NCBI RefSeq assembly: GCF_018130545.1
Contig: NZ_JAFCKF010000006.1
Span: 186,001 to 250,000, forward strand
DNA: 64,000 nucleotides
Source of the DNA: Bradyrhizobium tropiciagri
GTDB lineage: Bacteria > Pseudomonadota > Alphaproteobacteria > Rhizobiales > Xanthobacteraceae
Reading direction: 5' to 3'
A program made the position numbers and the translations under genes. The notes beneath the pieces were generated by a model. It was not told where the DNA came from. It saw only the letters and a list, made by a program, of their open reading frames with translations, and made no database searches. Of this stretch, positions 17,560 through 27,798 are shown piece after piece (the stretch's first letter is position 1; every line of letters begins with the position of its first letter).

Positions 17560-18477
17560 ATGAATTTAGCCGCCGTCGATCTCAATCTGCTGGTCGCCTT
17601 CGAGGCGCTGATGGAGGAGCGCCACGTCACCCGCGCGGCCGAGCGCATTGGCCTGGCCCAACCGTCGATGAGCAGCGCGCTGCGGCGGCTGCGCGCGCTG
17701 TTTGCCGACGAACTGTTCCTGCGCGCCGGCGCGGGCATGCAGCCGACCGAAAAGGCACTGGCGCTGGCCGGGCCGATCGGCGAGGCGTTGCGGCAGATCA
17801 GAGGCGCACTGGCGCCCGATCAGGGCTTCGATCCCGTCACCGCGCGACGGCGCGTCACCGTCGCCGCGACCGACTATGGCGATCTGGTCCTGGTGCCGGA
17901 ACTGACCCGCCTGCTGCGCATGGAAGCGCCGGGCATCGACCTCGCCGTGCGCCCGCTGACTGACACGACGACGGCGCTGGCAAAACTCGAGCGCGGCGAA
18001 CTCGATGCGCTGATCGGCGGCCATCTGCCGGTGTCGCCACGCTGCGTTCGGCACCGGCTGTTCGAAGAGCGCTTCGTCTGCATCCGCGACGCCGCGCGCG
18101 CCAATCAGTCGGAACGCCTGAGCCTGCAAGACTATGCCGCCCTGCCGCATGCGCTGTTCTCGGCGGCCGGCGGCGATGGCCTGCCGAGCGTGATCGACGG
18201 GCTGTTGGCGCGGCATGGGCTGAAGCGGCGAGTTGCCGTGACGCTTGCGCATGTGGTGGCCGTTCCGTTCGCGGTCACGGGCACCGATCTCATCGCCACG
18301 ATGGCGGAGCGCGTCGCTCGCCGCTTTACGCATCTCGCCGATGTTGCCGTGGTGATGCCGCCGATCGACATTCCAGCGTTCGCGATCGACCTGATCCATA
18401 CCAGCCGTGCTGCTGAGGATCCGGCGCTGCGCTGGTTCCTGGATGCCGTCGATCGCTGCGTCACCCGATTGCGATAG
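17560..18477 (+). CDS. LysR-family transcriptional regulator
   Basis: A 305-residue LTTR. The N-terminal winged helix-turn-helix is plain: LNLLVAFEALMEERHVTRAAERIGLAQPSMSSALRRLR. The effector domain begins at VTVAATDYGDLVLVPELTRLL and includes LDALIGGHLPVSP, resembling NodD/LinR-type regulators of aromatic or organic-acid genes. The ATG at 17560 begins the family-like sequence (MNLAAVDLNLL); the TTG at 17521 would add an unlikely Ile-rich leader translated from the operator itself. Presumed regulator of the divergent transporter-DUF2891 operon and of itself. Confidence 0.88.
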   Translation: MNLAAVDLNLLVAFEALMEERHVTRAAERIGLAQPSMSSALRRLRALFADELFLRAGAGMQPTEKALALAGPIGEALRQIRGALAPDQGFDPVTARRRVTVAATDYGDLVLVPELTRLLRMEAPGIDLAVRPLTDTTTALAKLERGELDALIGGHLPVSPRCVRHRLFEERFVCIRDAARANQSERLSLQDYAALPHALFSAAGGDGLPSVIDGLLARHGLKRRVAVTLAHVVAVPFAVTGTDLIATMAERVARRFTHLADVAVVMPPIDIPAFAIDLIHTSRAAEDPALRWFLDAVDRCVTRLR

Positions 18478-18555
18478 TGAACGCAGTGAGCTTGAGGGGG
18501 TGGCTAACGATAGCCGCCGCTCCCTATATTGGCGCCTGATCGAATCAGGCAGCCC

Positions 18556-21500
18556 ATGCGCGTTTTCAGCGTTCCCGTTTCTGCGCCGTTCCTGCGCACC
18601 GTCATCTCGGCGCTGGTCGATGGCCGGCTGGTCGCGGGATTCGAGGCACGCAACGATCCGGCAAAGCTCGCCAACGCCACGCTCTATTTGCCGACCCGCC
18701 GCGCCGGACGGCTGGCGCGCGAAATCTTCCTCGATGTGCTCGATTCCGACGCCGCGGTGCTGCCGCGCATCGTCGCGCTCGGCGAGATCGACGAGGACGA
18801 ACTCGCCTTCGCCGACCAGGGCGACGACGTCGGCGGCGCCGCGCCGCTGGAGATTCCGCCACGGCTCGGCGAACTCGAACGCCGGCTGACCCTGGCGCAT
18901 CTGGTCGCGGCCTGGGCGAAGACGCCGGTATCGGCGCCGCTGGTGGTCGGCGGGCCGGCCTCGACCTTGCAGCTCGCCGGCGATCTGGCGCGGTTGATGG
19001 ACGACATGGTGACGCGCGGCGTCGACTGGCGCGCACTCGACCGCCTGGTGCCGGATCAGCTCGACAAATACTGGCAGCACTCGCTCGATTTCCTGCGCAT
19101 CGCGCGCGACGCCTGGCCGAATTACCTCAAGGAGATCGGGCGCATCGAACCCGCGGCGCGCCGCGATCAGCTGATCGAGGCGGAAGCCGCGCGGCTGACT
19201 GCGCATCACGCAGGTCCCGTGATCGCAGCCGGCTCGACCGGCTCGATGCCGGCGACGGCAAAATTCCTGCACGCGGTGGCGAAGCTTCCGAACGGCGCGG
19301 TGGTGCTGCCCGGGCTCGACATCGATCTCGACGAAGACAGCTGGGACACGATCGGCGGCGAGCGCGGCGACGACGGCCGGTTCACGACGCCGCCCTCGTC
19401 GAACCATCCGCAATTCGCGATGCACGCGCTGCTCGACCGTTTCGGCATCAAGCGTCGCGATGTCGAGAGCCTCGCCGAGCCTACGCCGCAGGGGCGCGAG
19501 GTGCTGGTGTCGGAGACGATGCGTCCCTCGACCGCCACGGCACAATGGCACGACCGGCTGGAACGGCCGGAGATCGTGGCGCGGATTTCCGCCGGGATGA
19601 ACAATCTCACGGTGGTCGAGGCGCCCAATCCGGAGATGGAGGCGCTGGCGATTGCGGTCGCGATGCGCGAGGCGCGGCATCTCGGCAAGTCGGCCGCGCT
19701 GGTGACGCCGGACCGCGCGCTGGCGCGCCGCGTGATGGCATCATTGACGCGATGGAAGCTCGAGTTCGACGATTCCGGCGGCGATGCGCTGATCGAAACG
19801 CCGGCCGGCGTCTTCGCCCGTCTCGCGGCGGAGGCCGCGGCCAACGGGCTGGAGCCGCCGACCTTGCTCGCGCTGCTCAAGCATCCGCTGTTCCGGCTCG
19901 GCGGCGCGCATGGCGCACTGAAGCGTGCGACCGAGGTGCTGGAGATCGCGCTGCTGCGCGGCACGAGGCCGCAAGCCGGAACCAGCGGCCTCGCGCGCGA
20001 CTTCGCCCGCTTCCGCGCCGAGCTGGTCAAGCTGCATGGCGGCGAGACCTCGTCGCTGCATAAAATGGAGCCACGCGCCCGGCTGCGCGACAACGAGCTC
20101 AACCAGGCGCAGGACCTGATCGCCAAATTGCAGGCAGCGCTGGCGCCGCTGGAAGGCATGGCGTCGTCAAAGCCGTATGATTTCGCCGAGCTGGCCGCGC
20201 GTCATCGTGAGGCGCTGATCGCGCTGTCCTCCGACGAGAACGGCGTCGCCATCGCATTCGAGGAGCGCGCCGGGGCGTCGCTCGCGTCCGCCTTCGACGA
20301 GCTGCTGGCCAAGCAGCAGCCGAGCGGGCTGATGACCCCGCTGTCAGATTATCCCGAGGTGTTCCAGACGGCGTTCGCCGACCGCATGGTGCGGCGGCCG
20401 GAATCAGCGCGGGCGCAGCTCAACATCTACGGCTCGCTCGAAGCCCGTCTCACCGAATCCGATCGCATCATCCTCGGCGGCCTGGTCGAGGGCGTCTGGC
20501 CGCCAGCGCCGCGGGTCGACCCATGGCTGAGCCGGCCGATGCGGCATGAACTCGGGCTCGATCTTCCGGAGCGGCGCATCGGCCTGTCCGCGCACGACTT
20601 CGCGCAGCTGCTCGGCCATGACGAGGTGATCCTGACCCACGCCGCAAAAGTCGGCGGTGCGCCGGCGGTCGCCTCGCGTTTCCTGCATCGGCTCGAAGCG
20701 GTCGCGGGCGAAGCGCGCTGGAAGACCGCGACGTCGGCCGGCGAAACTTACGTGCAATATGCCGCCGAGCTCGACCGGCCCGACAAGGTCGAGCCGATCC
20801 CGCAGCCGGAGCCGCGGCCACCGCGCGAGGCGCGGCCGCTCAAAATGTCAGTGACCGCGATCGAGGACTGGCTGCGCGATCCCTACACGATCTATGCGCG
20901 CTATATCCTCAAGCTCGATCCGCTCGATCCCGTCGACATGCCGCTGTCGGCGGCCGATCGCGGCTCGGCGATCCATGAGTCGCTCGGCGAATTCACACAA
21001 ACTTACGCCGACGCGCTGCCTGACGACATCAAGAGCGCGCTGCGCGACATCGGTGCCAAGCATTTCGCGCCGCTGATGGAGCGGCCCGAGGCCCGCGCGC
21101 TGTGGTGGCCGCGCTTCCAGCGCATCGCGGCATGGTTTGCCGAATGGGAACAGGCGCGGCGCGGCAGCATCGCCGCAATCAAGGCCGAGATCCGCGGCGA
21201 GATCGGCATTCCGCTCGACGATGCCAGGACCTTCACCCTCTCGGCGCGCGCCGACCGCATCGAGCGGCGCGACGACGGCAGCTTCGCGATCCTCGACTAC
21301 AAGACCGGCCAGCCGCCGACCGGCAAGCAGGTGCGCATGGGCCTGTCGCCGCAGCTGACACTGGAAGCCGCGATCCTGCGCGAAGGCGGCTTTGCCGAGA
21401 TTCCCGCGGACTCCTCCGTCGGCGACCTCGTCTACGTCAGGCTGAGTGGCAACAACCCGCCGGGGGAGCAGCGTTCGCTGGAATTGAAGATCAAGACCAA

Positions 21501-21702
21501 CGACACGCCGCAGCCGCCCGATGAAGCCGCCGACAGCGCCCGGCGCAAGCTGGAAGCCCTGATCCGCGCCTTCGACGACGAGCAGCAGGCCTACACATCG
21601 CTGAACCTCTCGATGTGGGCGAACCGCTACGGCGCCTATGACGATCTCGCGCGGATCAAGGAGTGGTCCGCCGCCGGCGGCCTGGGGATCGAGGAATGGT
21701 GA
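18556..21702 (+). CDS. addB: Double-strand break repair protein AddB
   Basis: The AddB subunit (1048 residues) of the AddAB helicase-nuclease, which resects double-strand ends for RecA-mediated recombination. N-terminal LYLPTRRAGRLAREIFLD lies where other AddB proteins have a nucleotide site, but there is no GxxGxGKT motif. The C-terminal RecB-like nuclease is clear: MSVTAIEDWLRDPYTIYARY, DRGSAIHESLGEFTQ, SARADRIERRDDGSFAILDYKTG. The protein contains no cysteine at all, so the Fe-S cluster described in Firmicute AddB is missing. Start MRVFSVPVSAPF; the stop overlaps addA by 7 nt. Confidence 0.95.
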   Translation: MRVFSVPVSAPFLRTVISALVDGRLVAGFEARNDPAKLANATLYLPTRRAGRLAREIFLDVLDSDAAVLPRIVALGEIDEDELAFADQGDDVGGAAPLEIPPRLGELERRLTLAHLVAAWAKTPVSAPLVVGGPASTLQLAGDLARLMDDMVTRGVDWRALDRLVPDQLDKYWQHSLDFLRIARDAWPNYLKEIGRIEPAARRDQLIEAEAARLTAHHAGPVIAAGSTGSMPATAKFLHAVAKLPNGAVVLPGLDIDLDEDSWDTIGGERGDDGRFTTPPSSNHPQFAMHALLDRFGIKRRDVESLAEPTPQGREVLVSETMRPSTATAQWHDRLERPEIVARISAGMNNLTVVEAPNPEMEALAIAVAMREARHLGKSAALVTPDRALARRVMASLTRWKLEFDDSGGDALIETPAGVFARLAAEAAANGLEPPTLLALLKHPLFRLGGAHGALKRATEVLEIALLRGTRPQAGTSGLARDFARFRAELVKLHGGETSSLHKMEPRARLRDNELNQAQDLIAKLQAALAPLEGMASSKPYDFAELAARHREALIALSSDENGVAIAFEERAGASLASAFDELLAKQQPSGLMTPLSDYPEVFQTAFADRMVRRPESARAQLNIYGSLEARLTESDRIILGGLVEGVWPPAPRVDPWLSRPMRHELGLDLPERRIGLSAHDFAQLLGHDEVILTHAAKVGGAPAVASRFLHRLEAVAGEARWKTATSAGETYVQYAAELDRPDKVEPIPQPEPRPPREARPLKMSVTAIEDWLRDPYTIYARYILKLDPLDPVDMPLSAADRGSAIHESLGEFTQTYADALPDDIKSALRDIGAKHFAPLMERPEARALWWPRFQRIAAWFAEWEQARRGSIAAIKAEIRGEIGIPLDDARTFTLSARADRIERRDDGSFAILDYKTGQPPTGKQVRMGLSPQLTLEAAILREGGFAEIPADSSVGDLVYVRLSGNNPPGEQRSLELKIKTNDTPQPPDEAADSARRKLEALIRAFDDEQQAYTSLNLSMWANRYGAYDDLARIKEWSAAGGLGIEEW

Positions 21703-24700
21703 AGGCGCCCCGTCCAATTCCCTCAGCGGTGCGCGACGCGCAGGCGCGCGCGTCCGATCCGAAGGCATCGACCTTCGTGTCGGCCAATGCCGGCTCGGGC
21801 AAGACCCATGTGCTGGTGCAGCGCGTGATCCGCCTGCTGCTCTCAGGCGTGCCGCCGGAGAAAATCCTCTGCATCACCTTCACCAAGGCCGCCGCGGCAA
21901 ACATGGCCGAGCGCGTGTTCACGACGCTGGGCCACTGGGTGACGCTCGACGATTCCGGGCTCGATGCCGCGATCCGCGAGGCGGGCATCCCGCATCCCTC
22001 CGCCTCGCTCCGGCGCGAGGCGCGCAAGCTCTTCGCGTGCGCGCTGGAGACGCCTGGCGGGTTGAAGGTGCAGACCATCCACGCGCTGTGCACCCGCCTG
22101 CTGCAGCAGTTTCCGTTCGAGGCCAATGTGCCGGCGCGGTTCGCGGTGCTCGACGACCGCGACCAGAACGAGATGATGGAGCGCGCCAACCTCGCGGTGT
22201 TCCTCGAGGCGTCGCGGATTCCCGACAGTCCGATCGGCCGCGCGCTGCGGACGGCGATGGCAAATGCCGCCGACGTCACTTTCAAGGAGGTGGTGCGCGA
22301 AGCCTGCCTCAGCCGCGACCATTTCATGGCCTGGACCGACGCCGCCGGCAGCGCCGCGGCCGCCGCGGCACAGATGTCGACCGCGCTAGGCGTTTCCGCC
22401 GACATTTGCATCGAGGATGTCGAGCGCGAGATCGTCGACGGGCCGAACCTGCCGCGGTCGAGCTGGAAGGAGACGGCCACGCTGCTCGATACCAGCAGCA
22501 AGGCGGATCAGAAGCAGGCCGAGCGGCTGCGCAGCGCGCTGACCTTTACCGGGGCAGCGCAAGTCGAGGAATATCTCGGCGTGTTCCTGACCGATGAGCG
22601 CGCGCCGCGCGCCTCAATCGTCACCAACAATTTCATCAAGAAGAACTCCGTCGCGGGCCACCGGTTCGAAGCCGAGATCGACCGTCTCGGTCCCCTGATC
22701 GAGCGTCGCCGCGCCGTGGTGGCGCGCGACCGCACCGAGGCGCTGATCCATATCGCGACCGCGGCGGCTGCACATTATCGGCGCGAGAAGCTGGAACGCG
22801 GCCTGCTCGACTATGACGATCTGATCGACAAGACGCTGGCGATGCTCGACCGCGTCTCCTCGGGCTGGGTGCATTACAAGCTCGACCGCGGCGTCGATCA
22901 CGTGCTGATCGACGAGGCGCAGGACACCAGCCCGCGGCAATGGGACATCGTCGCCCACATCATCTCGGAATTCACCTCCGGCGCCGGTGCGCGCGACGGC
23001 CTGGTGCGCACCGTGTTCGCGGTCGGTGACGAGAAGCAGTCGATCTTCTCGTTCCAGGGCGCTGCTCCGCGCGAATTCGACCTGCGCCGCCGCGAGCTGA
23101 AGCGGCGGTTTGAGGAAGCCGGGCTGAAATTCGATCCGGTGTCGTTCACCTATTCGTTCCGCTCCGGGCCGGTGATCCTGCACTCGGTCGACCATGTGTT
23201 CCGCGAGCAGGAGATCTTCCGCAGCATCCACGCGGTCGAGAACGGCTATCCGATCCACAACGCGATGGCCGATGCCGGCCCCAGCCTGATCGAACTGTGG
23301 GATCTCGCGGTTGCCGACGACCGCCAGGACATCGAGGGCTGGCGGGCGCCGTTCGACGGCGTCTCGGTGACCAGCCCCGAGGTCAAGCTGGCGCGGCGTA
23401 TCCAGGCCGAGATCAAGCACCTCGTCACCAGCGGCACCATGACCGGCAGTGCCGGCGGACGGCGGCCGTTGCGCTATGGCGACATGCTGATCCTGGTGCG
23501 GCGGCGCGGCAATGCGTTCGACGCGGTGATCCAGGCGCTGAAGCACGCCAACATCCCCGTCGCCGGCGCCGACCGGCTCAAGCTGACCGAGCACATCGCG
23601 ATCATCGACCTGATGAACCTCGCCGACGCGCTGCTGCTGCCGCAGGACGACCTCGCGCTCGCGGTGGCGCTGAAGAGCCCGCTGTTCGGCCTCGACGACG
23701 ACGATTTGTTCAAGCTGGCCTACCAGCGCCGCGGCGCGCTGCGCGAGGCATTGACCGCGCAGGCGCCGGGCGATGAGCGATTCGCGGCCGCGCTGCGCCG
23801 CCTCGAAGACTGCGAGCGCCGCTTCACCCAGGAGACGCCGTTCGCGTTCTACGCCTGGCTGCTCGGCGGCGATGGCGGGCGCGCGCGCATGCTGCGCCGG
23901 CTCGGCCACGAGGCCAACGACGCACTCGACGAATTCCTCGAGCTTGCGCTGGGCTATGAGCGGAAGGCGCCAGCCTCGCTGCAAGGCTTCATCGCCTGGC
24001 TGCGCGCCGCCGACACCGAGGTGAAGCGCGACATGGAGATCTCGCGCGACGAGGTCCGCGTGATGACCGTGCACGGCGCCAAGGGCCTCGAGGCGTCGGT
24101 CGTGTTCCTGGTCGACACCACGACCTCGCCGTCGGACACCCAGCGGCTGCGGCTGATCCATCTGCGGCAGGGCAATGCCGCGCCGAACGCGCCCGGCGTC
24201 GTGGTGTGGGCCGGCAAGAAGGCCGAGGACCCGCCCGGCGTCGCCGATGCGCGCAAGGCGATGCTCGGCGATACCGAGGACGAATATCGCCGCCTGCTCT
24301 ATGTCGCGATGACCCGCGCCGCCGACCGGCTGATCGTCGGCGGCTGCATGCCCGGCAACATGAACACGGTGCGGAAATCCTCCTGGTACGATCTGATCAC
24401 CAAGGGGCTCGCCAATGCCGGGCTCAAGCTCGAGGAGATCGAGACGCCGGCCGGCAAGGTGATGCGCTATTCGCGGCCGGATGACGCTGCTGATCTCACC
24501 GGCGCTGCGGCGTCACCGGCTGCGACGCCGATCGTACTGCCGTCCTGGCTGCGTGCCGATGCCGCCCCCGAAGCCGTCGCCCCGGGCATGTTGCGCCCGT
24601 CCGATCCGGCTGACGACGACAGCCACAAGATACGCACCGGCGAATCGGTGCTGCTGCGCGCCCGCGCCCTGCAACGCGGCACGCTGGTTCATCGCCTGCT

Positions 24701-25172
24701 GCAATCGCTGCCCGACGTCGCGGTGGAACGACGGCTCGGCGCGGCGCTTGGCTATCTTGCCCGTAACGCCGATGGCTGGAGCGAGGAAGAGCGCGCGGCG
24801 CTGGCTCGGCAGGTGGTTGCCCTCACCGTCGATCTGCGCTTCGCGCCGGTATTTGCCCCCGGCAGCCGTGCCGAGGTTTCGATCGTGGGTCGGCTGGAGC
24901 GGCCGGGCCGGCCGAAGGCGCTGGTCTCGGGCCAGATCGACCGGCTGGTGGTGACGCCGAACGAGGTCCTGATCGTCGATTTCAAGACCAACCACGCCCC
25001 GCCAAAGTCCGCCGCCGAGGCCCCCAAGGGCTATGTCCGGCAGCTCGCGCTGTACCGTGCGGTGCTGGCAAAACTTTATCCCCAAAGGATCATCCACGCC
25101 GCTCTGCTCTGGACCGAAACCCCTGAAATGATGGAGATTTCGGCCCCCGCGCTGGACGCCGGGCTGGCATAA
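21696..25172 (+). CDS. addA: Double-strand break repair helicase AddA
   Basis: A 1158-residue UvrD-type helicase with C-terminal nuclease. Walker A is SANAGSGKTHVL (29-40), followed by ILCITFTKAAAANMAERV (motif Ia), VQTIHALCTRLL, LIDEAQDTSPRQWDI (motif II), VGDEKQSIFSFQGA (motif III), VMTVHGAKGLEASVVFLVDT (motif V) and LLYVAMTRAADRLIVGG (motif VI). The RecB-like nuclease ends the protein with VSGQIDRLVV and LIVDFKTNHAPP. The ATG at 21696 overlaps the addB stop by 7 nt, so the subunits are translationally coupled. Confidence 0.96.
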   Translation: MVKAPRPIPSAVRDAQARASDPKASTFVSANAGSGKTHVLVQRVIRLLLSGVPPEKILCITFTKAAAANMAERVFTTLGHWVTLDDSGLDAAIREAGIPHPSASLRREARKLFACALETPGGLKVQTIHALCTRLLQQFPFEANVPARFAVLDDRDQNEMMERANLAVFLEASRIPDSPIGRALRTAMANAADVTFKEVVREACLSRDHFMAWTDAAGSAAAAAAQMSTALGVSADICIEDVEREIVDGPNLPRSSWKETATLLDTSSKADQKQAERLRSALTFTGAAQVEEYLGVFLTDERAPRASIVTNNFIKKNSVAGHRFEAEIDRLGPLIERRRAVVARDRTEALIHIATAAAAHYRREKLERGLLDYDDLIDKTLAMLDRVSSGWVHYKLDRGVDHVLIDEAQDTSPRQWDIVAHIISEFTSGAGARDGLVRTVFAVGDEKQSIFSFQGAAPREFDLRRRELKRRFEEAGLKFDPVSFTYSFRSGPVILHSVDHVFREQEIFRSIHAVENGYPIHNAMADAGPSLIELWDLAVADDRQDIEGWRAPFDGVSVTSPEVKLARRIQAEIKHLVTSGTMTGSAGGRRPLRYGDMLILVRRRGNAFDAVIQALKHANIPVAGADRLKLTEHIAIIDLMNLADALLLPQDDLALAVALKSPLFGLDDDDLFKLAYQRRGALREALTAQAPGDERFAAALRRLEDCERRFTQETPFAFYAWLLGGDGGRARMLRRLGHEANDALDEFLELALGYERKAPASLQGFIAWLRAADTEVKRDMEISRDEVRVMTVHGAKGLEASVVFLVDTTTSPSDTQRLRLIHLRQGNAAPNAPGVVVWAGKKAEDPPGVADARKAMLGDTEDEYRRLLYVAMTRAADRLIVGGCMPGNMNTVRKSSWYDLITKGLANAGLKLEEIETPAGKVMRYSRPDDAADLTGAAASPAATPIVLPSWLRADAAPEAVAPGMLRPSDPADDDSHKIRTGESVLLRARALQRGTLVHRLLQSLPDVAVERRLGAALGYLARNADGWSEEERAALARQVVALTVDLRFAPVFAPGSRAEVSIVGRLERPGRPKALVSGQIDRLVVTPNEVLIVDFKTNHAPPKSAAEAPKGYVRQLALYRAVLAKLYPQRIIHAALLWTETPEMMEISAPALDAGLA

Positions 25173-25288
25173 GGTCATGTCGGCGTGAGCGAGCTTGACC
25201 CGGCAAGGGGGCATTCATACGTTTGCCCCATGCTCCCGGGCGCGATTCTCAACCGCGCCCTTTTGTCCCAACCGAACGAGGTACTCAC

Positions 25289-25609
25289 ATGGCCGTTGGC
25301 AAGGTTTCTGACGCCGATTTCGAAGCCGAAGTGCTCAAGGCGACCGGGCCGGTGGTCGTCGACTTCTGGGCCGAATGGTGCGGCCCCTGCCGCATGATCG
25401 CGCCCGCTCTCGATGAGATTTCCGGCGCGATGGGCGACAAGGTCAAGATCGTGAAGCTCAACGTCGACGAGAGCCCGAAGACGGCGTCGAAGTATGGCGT
25501 GATGTCGATCCCGACCCTGATGATCTTCAAGGGCGGCGAGATGGCCTCCCGTCAGGTCGGCGCCGCGCCGAAGGCCAAGCTGCAGCAGTGGATCACCGCT
25601 GCGGTCTGA
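25289..25609 (+). CDS. trxA: Thioredoxin
   Basis: Thioredoxin 1 (106 residues), a cytosolic disulfide reductase. It has DFWAEWCGPCRMIAP with the redox cysteines at 31 and 34, the buried Asp in VVVDFWAEW, and the cis-Pro loop MSIPTLMIFKGG. The ATG at 25289 is preceded by ACGAGG at proper spacing. It follows addA by 116 nt, enough for its own promoter, and is closed by a strong terminator. Confidence 0.97.
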   Translation: MAVGKVSDADFEAEVLKATGPVVVDFWAEWCGPCRMIAPALDEISGAMGDKVKIVKLNVDESPKTASKYGVMSIPTLMIFKGGEMASRQVGAAPKAKLQQWITAAV

Positions 25610-25635
25610 TCCGGTTTGAATTAGCTGATTTGCGG

Positions 25636-25667
25636 AACGGCCGGCGTCATGCCGGCCGTTTTGTTTT
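25636..25667 (+). terminator. Rho-independent terminator of trxA
   Basis: Perfect 10-bp stem AACGGCCGGC / GCCGGCCGTT (25636-25645 and 25651-25660) with loop GTCAT, followed by TTTTGTTTT. Confidence 0.93.
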
Positions 25668-26406
25668 ACCTGATCCATCCCGTGGCCAGCGCCGAGGCGA
25701 GCTCGGCCTGGCCGTGCTGCCGCGCCAGCGCCGCCATCGCTTCGTGGTCGTACGGGATGTGGCGGAAGGTGACGTCCCAGTCGCCACCAACCTGTTCGAG
25801 GATCGCGTAGCGCGCGTCGGGCGAACCGGCCTCGACGACATGCGGATACGGCTTGCCCGCACGATAGCCGGGCGAGCCGACGCTGCCAGGATTGACGATC
25901 AGCCTTCCGTCGCGAAGCCGCACCGCCCGCGCGGTGTGCGTGTGTGCGCAGAGGATCAGCGATTGCGCGATGCCTGCGGCCCTCGCCTCGATCGATTCCA
26001 GCGCCGATATGCAGACTTCGCCGCCCGGCAGCACCGTGTCGAGCCAGTAGGTCTCGTCGTCCTGTGGCGTGGCGTGACAGAGGAAAACCGCGTCGCGATA
26101 AACTGAGTTCGCCGGCAGCGTACGCAGCCAGTCGAGATGACGCGGCTCGAGCTGGGTATAGGTCAGCCGTTCCCAGGAGCCCATTTTCTCATGCGGGCGG
26201 TCGATCAGATAGCGATCGTGATTGCCGAGCAGATGGACTGCATCGAGCGCCATCAGCATATCGATCGTCGGCCGGGCGTCGAGCGGCCCGCTCACCATGT
26301 CGCCGAGATCGACGATGTCGGAAATGCCCTGGGCACGGATGTCGGACAGCACGGCTTCAAGTGCGAGATGGTTGCCGTGGATGTCGGCGATCGCAGCAAA
26401 GCGCAT
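25666..26406 (-). CDS. Metallophosphoesterase family protein
   Basis: A 246-residue calcineurin-like phosphoesterase. The dimetal motifs appear in order: IADIHGNHLALEAVL (DxH), VDLGDMVSGPL (GD), LLGNHDRYLI (GNHD), FLCHATPQ (H) and LILCAHTHTARAV (GHTH variant with Ala for Gly). The C-terminal part VNPGSVGSPGYRAGKPY is typical of the YfcE/MJ0936-like group, cyclic nucleotide or general phosphodiesterases. The exact substrate is unknown. Convergent with trxA and likely ahead of nothing else on the strand. Confidence 0.88.
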   Translation of the reverse strand: MRFAAIADIHGNHLALEAVLSDIRAQGISDIVDLGDMVSGPLDARPTIDMLMALDAVHLLGNHDRYLIDRPHEKMGSWERLTYTQLEPRHLDWLRTLPANSVYRDAVFLCHATPQDDETYWLDTVLPGGEVCISALESIEARAAGIAQSLILCAHTHTARAVRLRDGRLIVNPGSVGSPGYRAGKPYPHVVEAGSPDARYAILEQVGGDWDVTFRHIPYDHEAMAALARQHGQAELASALATGWIR

Positions 26407-26454
26407 GATGTCTCGTCCTCCCTCATGCGCACCGCATCCGGGACGCGAGGCTAT

Positions 26455-27798
26455 TTATGCAGGAGGCGTGCCGTTGGCCGCAAGCACTGGGCCGGCAAGG
26501 TACAGCGAGCCCGTGATCAGGATGCGCGGCGGCACCTCGTAGGCCAGCGTCGCCAGCCGCTGCAGCGCGGTGTCGACACCACTTGCGATCTCGACCCGCA
26601 TGCCGAGCGCACGCGCGGCCTCGGCGAGTTTGTCCGGCGCCATGCCGTTGTCGCGGCCGGGCACCGGGACCGCGATGATGTGTCGCGTCAGCCCGGCAAA
26701 ATTGGCGAGGAAGGCATTGGCATCCTTGTTGGCCATCATGCCCGCGATCACGACGAGCGGCCGCGACACCCGCTCCTCGAGATCGCCGAGCGCCGCGGCG
26801 GCAACGCGGCCACCCTCGGCATTGTGACCGCCATCGAGCCAGACCTCGGAGCCCTGCGGGCCCTGGCAGACCAGGCTGCCCGAGACCAGCCGCTGCATTC
26901 GCGCCGGCCATTCCGCATTGACGATGCCGGCCTCGAAGGCTGCGATGTTGAGCTTGAACGTATCGATCGCGCGCAGCGTCGCAATCGCAAGGCCGGCATT
27001 GTCGAACTGGTGCCGGCCGAACAGCTTTGGCGCGGCGAGATCGAGCAGGCCGCGCTCGTCCTGATAGACCAGCCTGCCGCGTTCGACGCCGACATGCCAT
27101 TGCTGGCCGGCGGCATGCAGCGGCGCGCGCATGCGGTTCGCCTCCGCCTCGACCACGGCCATCGCATCCGGCGCCTGTTCGGCACACACCACCGGCACCT
27201 TGCGCTTGATGATCGCGGCCTTCTCGCCGGCGATCGCCGCCAGATTGTCGCCGAGAAATTCCATGTGATCCATGCTGACCGGCGTGATCACCGAAGCGAG
27301 CGGCGTCTCCACCACATTGGTGGAATCCAGCCGGCCGCCGAGGCCGACCTCGAGCACCGCGACGTCGGCCGGATGCTTTGCGAACAGGCAGAACGCAACC
27401 GCCGTTTCCATCTCGAAGATGGTTATGGGATTGCCGGCGTTGATGCGCTCGCAATCCTCGAATGTCGCGCGCAGCTCGTCGTCGCCGACCAGCTTGCCGC
27501 CGCCTGTGGCGCCGAGCCGGTAGCATTCGTTGATCCGCACCAGGTAAGGCGAGGTGAAGACGTGCACGCGCAGGCCTGAGGCTTCGAGGATCGCGCGCAG
27601 ATAGGCAACCGTCGAGCCCTTGCCGTTGGTGCCGGCGACATGGATCACCGGCGGCAGCTTGCGCTCGGGATGATCGAGCCGCTCCATCAGGCCGCGCATG
27701 CGATCGAGGCTGAGATCGATGCGCTTGGGATGCAGCGCCGATATCCGCGCGATCAACGCCTCGAACGAGGCTTGCGATGGGGCGGCGCTTGCGGTCAC
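26455..27798 (-). CDS. folC: Bifunctional folylpolyglutamate synthase / dihydrofolate synthase
   Basis: A Mur-ligase-fold enzyme (447 residues) that adds L-Glu to dihydropteroate and to folates. Visible: [23 protein letters not shown] with the P-loop, [11 protein letters not shown]-type segment ([15 protein letters not shown]), the central [16 protein letters not shown] (here [14 protein letters not shown]) and [15 protein letters not shown]. The start overlaps the accD stop by 4 nt (ATGA, 27795-27798), giving the accD-folC operon seen in many Proteobacteria. Confidence 0.95.
   Translation of the reverse strand: MTASAAPSQASFEALIARISALHPKRIDLSLDRMRGLMERLDHPERKLPPVIHVAGTNGKGSTVAYLRAILEASGLRVHVFTSPYLVRINECYRLGATGGGKLVGDDELRATFEDCERINAGNPITIFEMETAVAFCLFAKHPADVAVLEVGLGGRLDSTNVVETPLASVITPVSMDHMEFLGDNLAAIAGEKAAIIKRKVPVVCAEQAPDAMAVVEAEANRMRAPLHAAGQQWHVGVERGRLVYQDERGLLDLAAPKLFGRHQFDNAGLAIATLRAIDTFKLNIAAFEAGIVNAEWPARMQRLVSGSLVCQGPQGSEVWLDGGHNAEGGRVAAAALGDLEERVSRPLVVIAGMMANKDANAFLANFAGLTRHIIAVPVPGRDNGMAPDKLAEAARALGMRVEIASGVDTALQRLATLAYEVPPRILITGSLYLAGPVLAANGTPPA

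Noticed and set aside
17566-19680. 704-residue minus-strand open frame
   Set aside because: It spans lysR and the start of addB antisense; its Arg/His-rich composition is the usual shadow frame of GC-rich genes.
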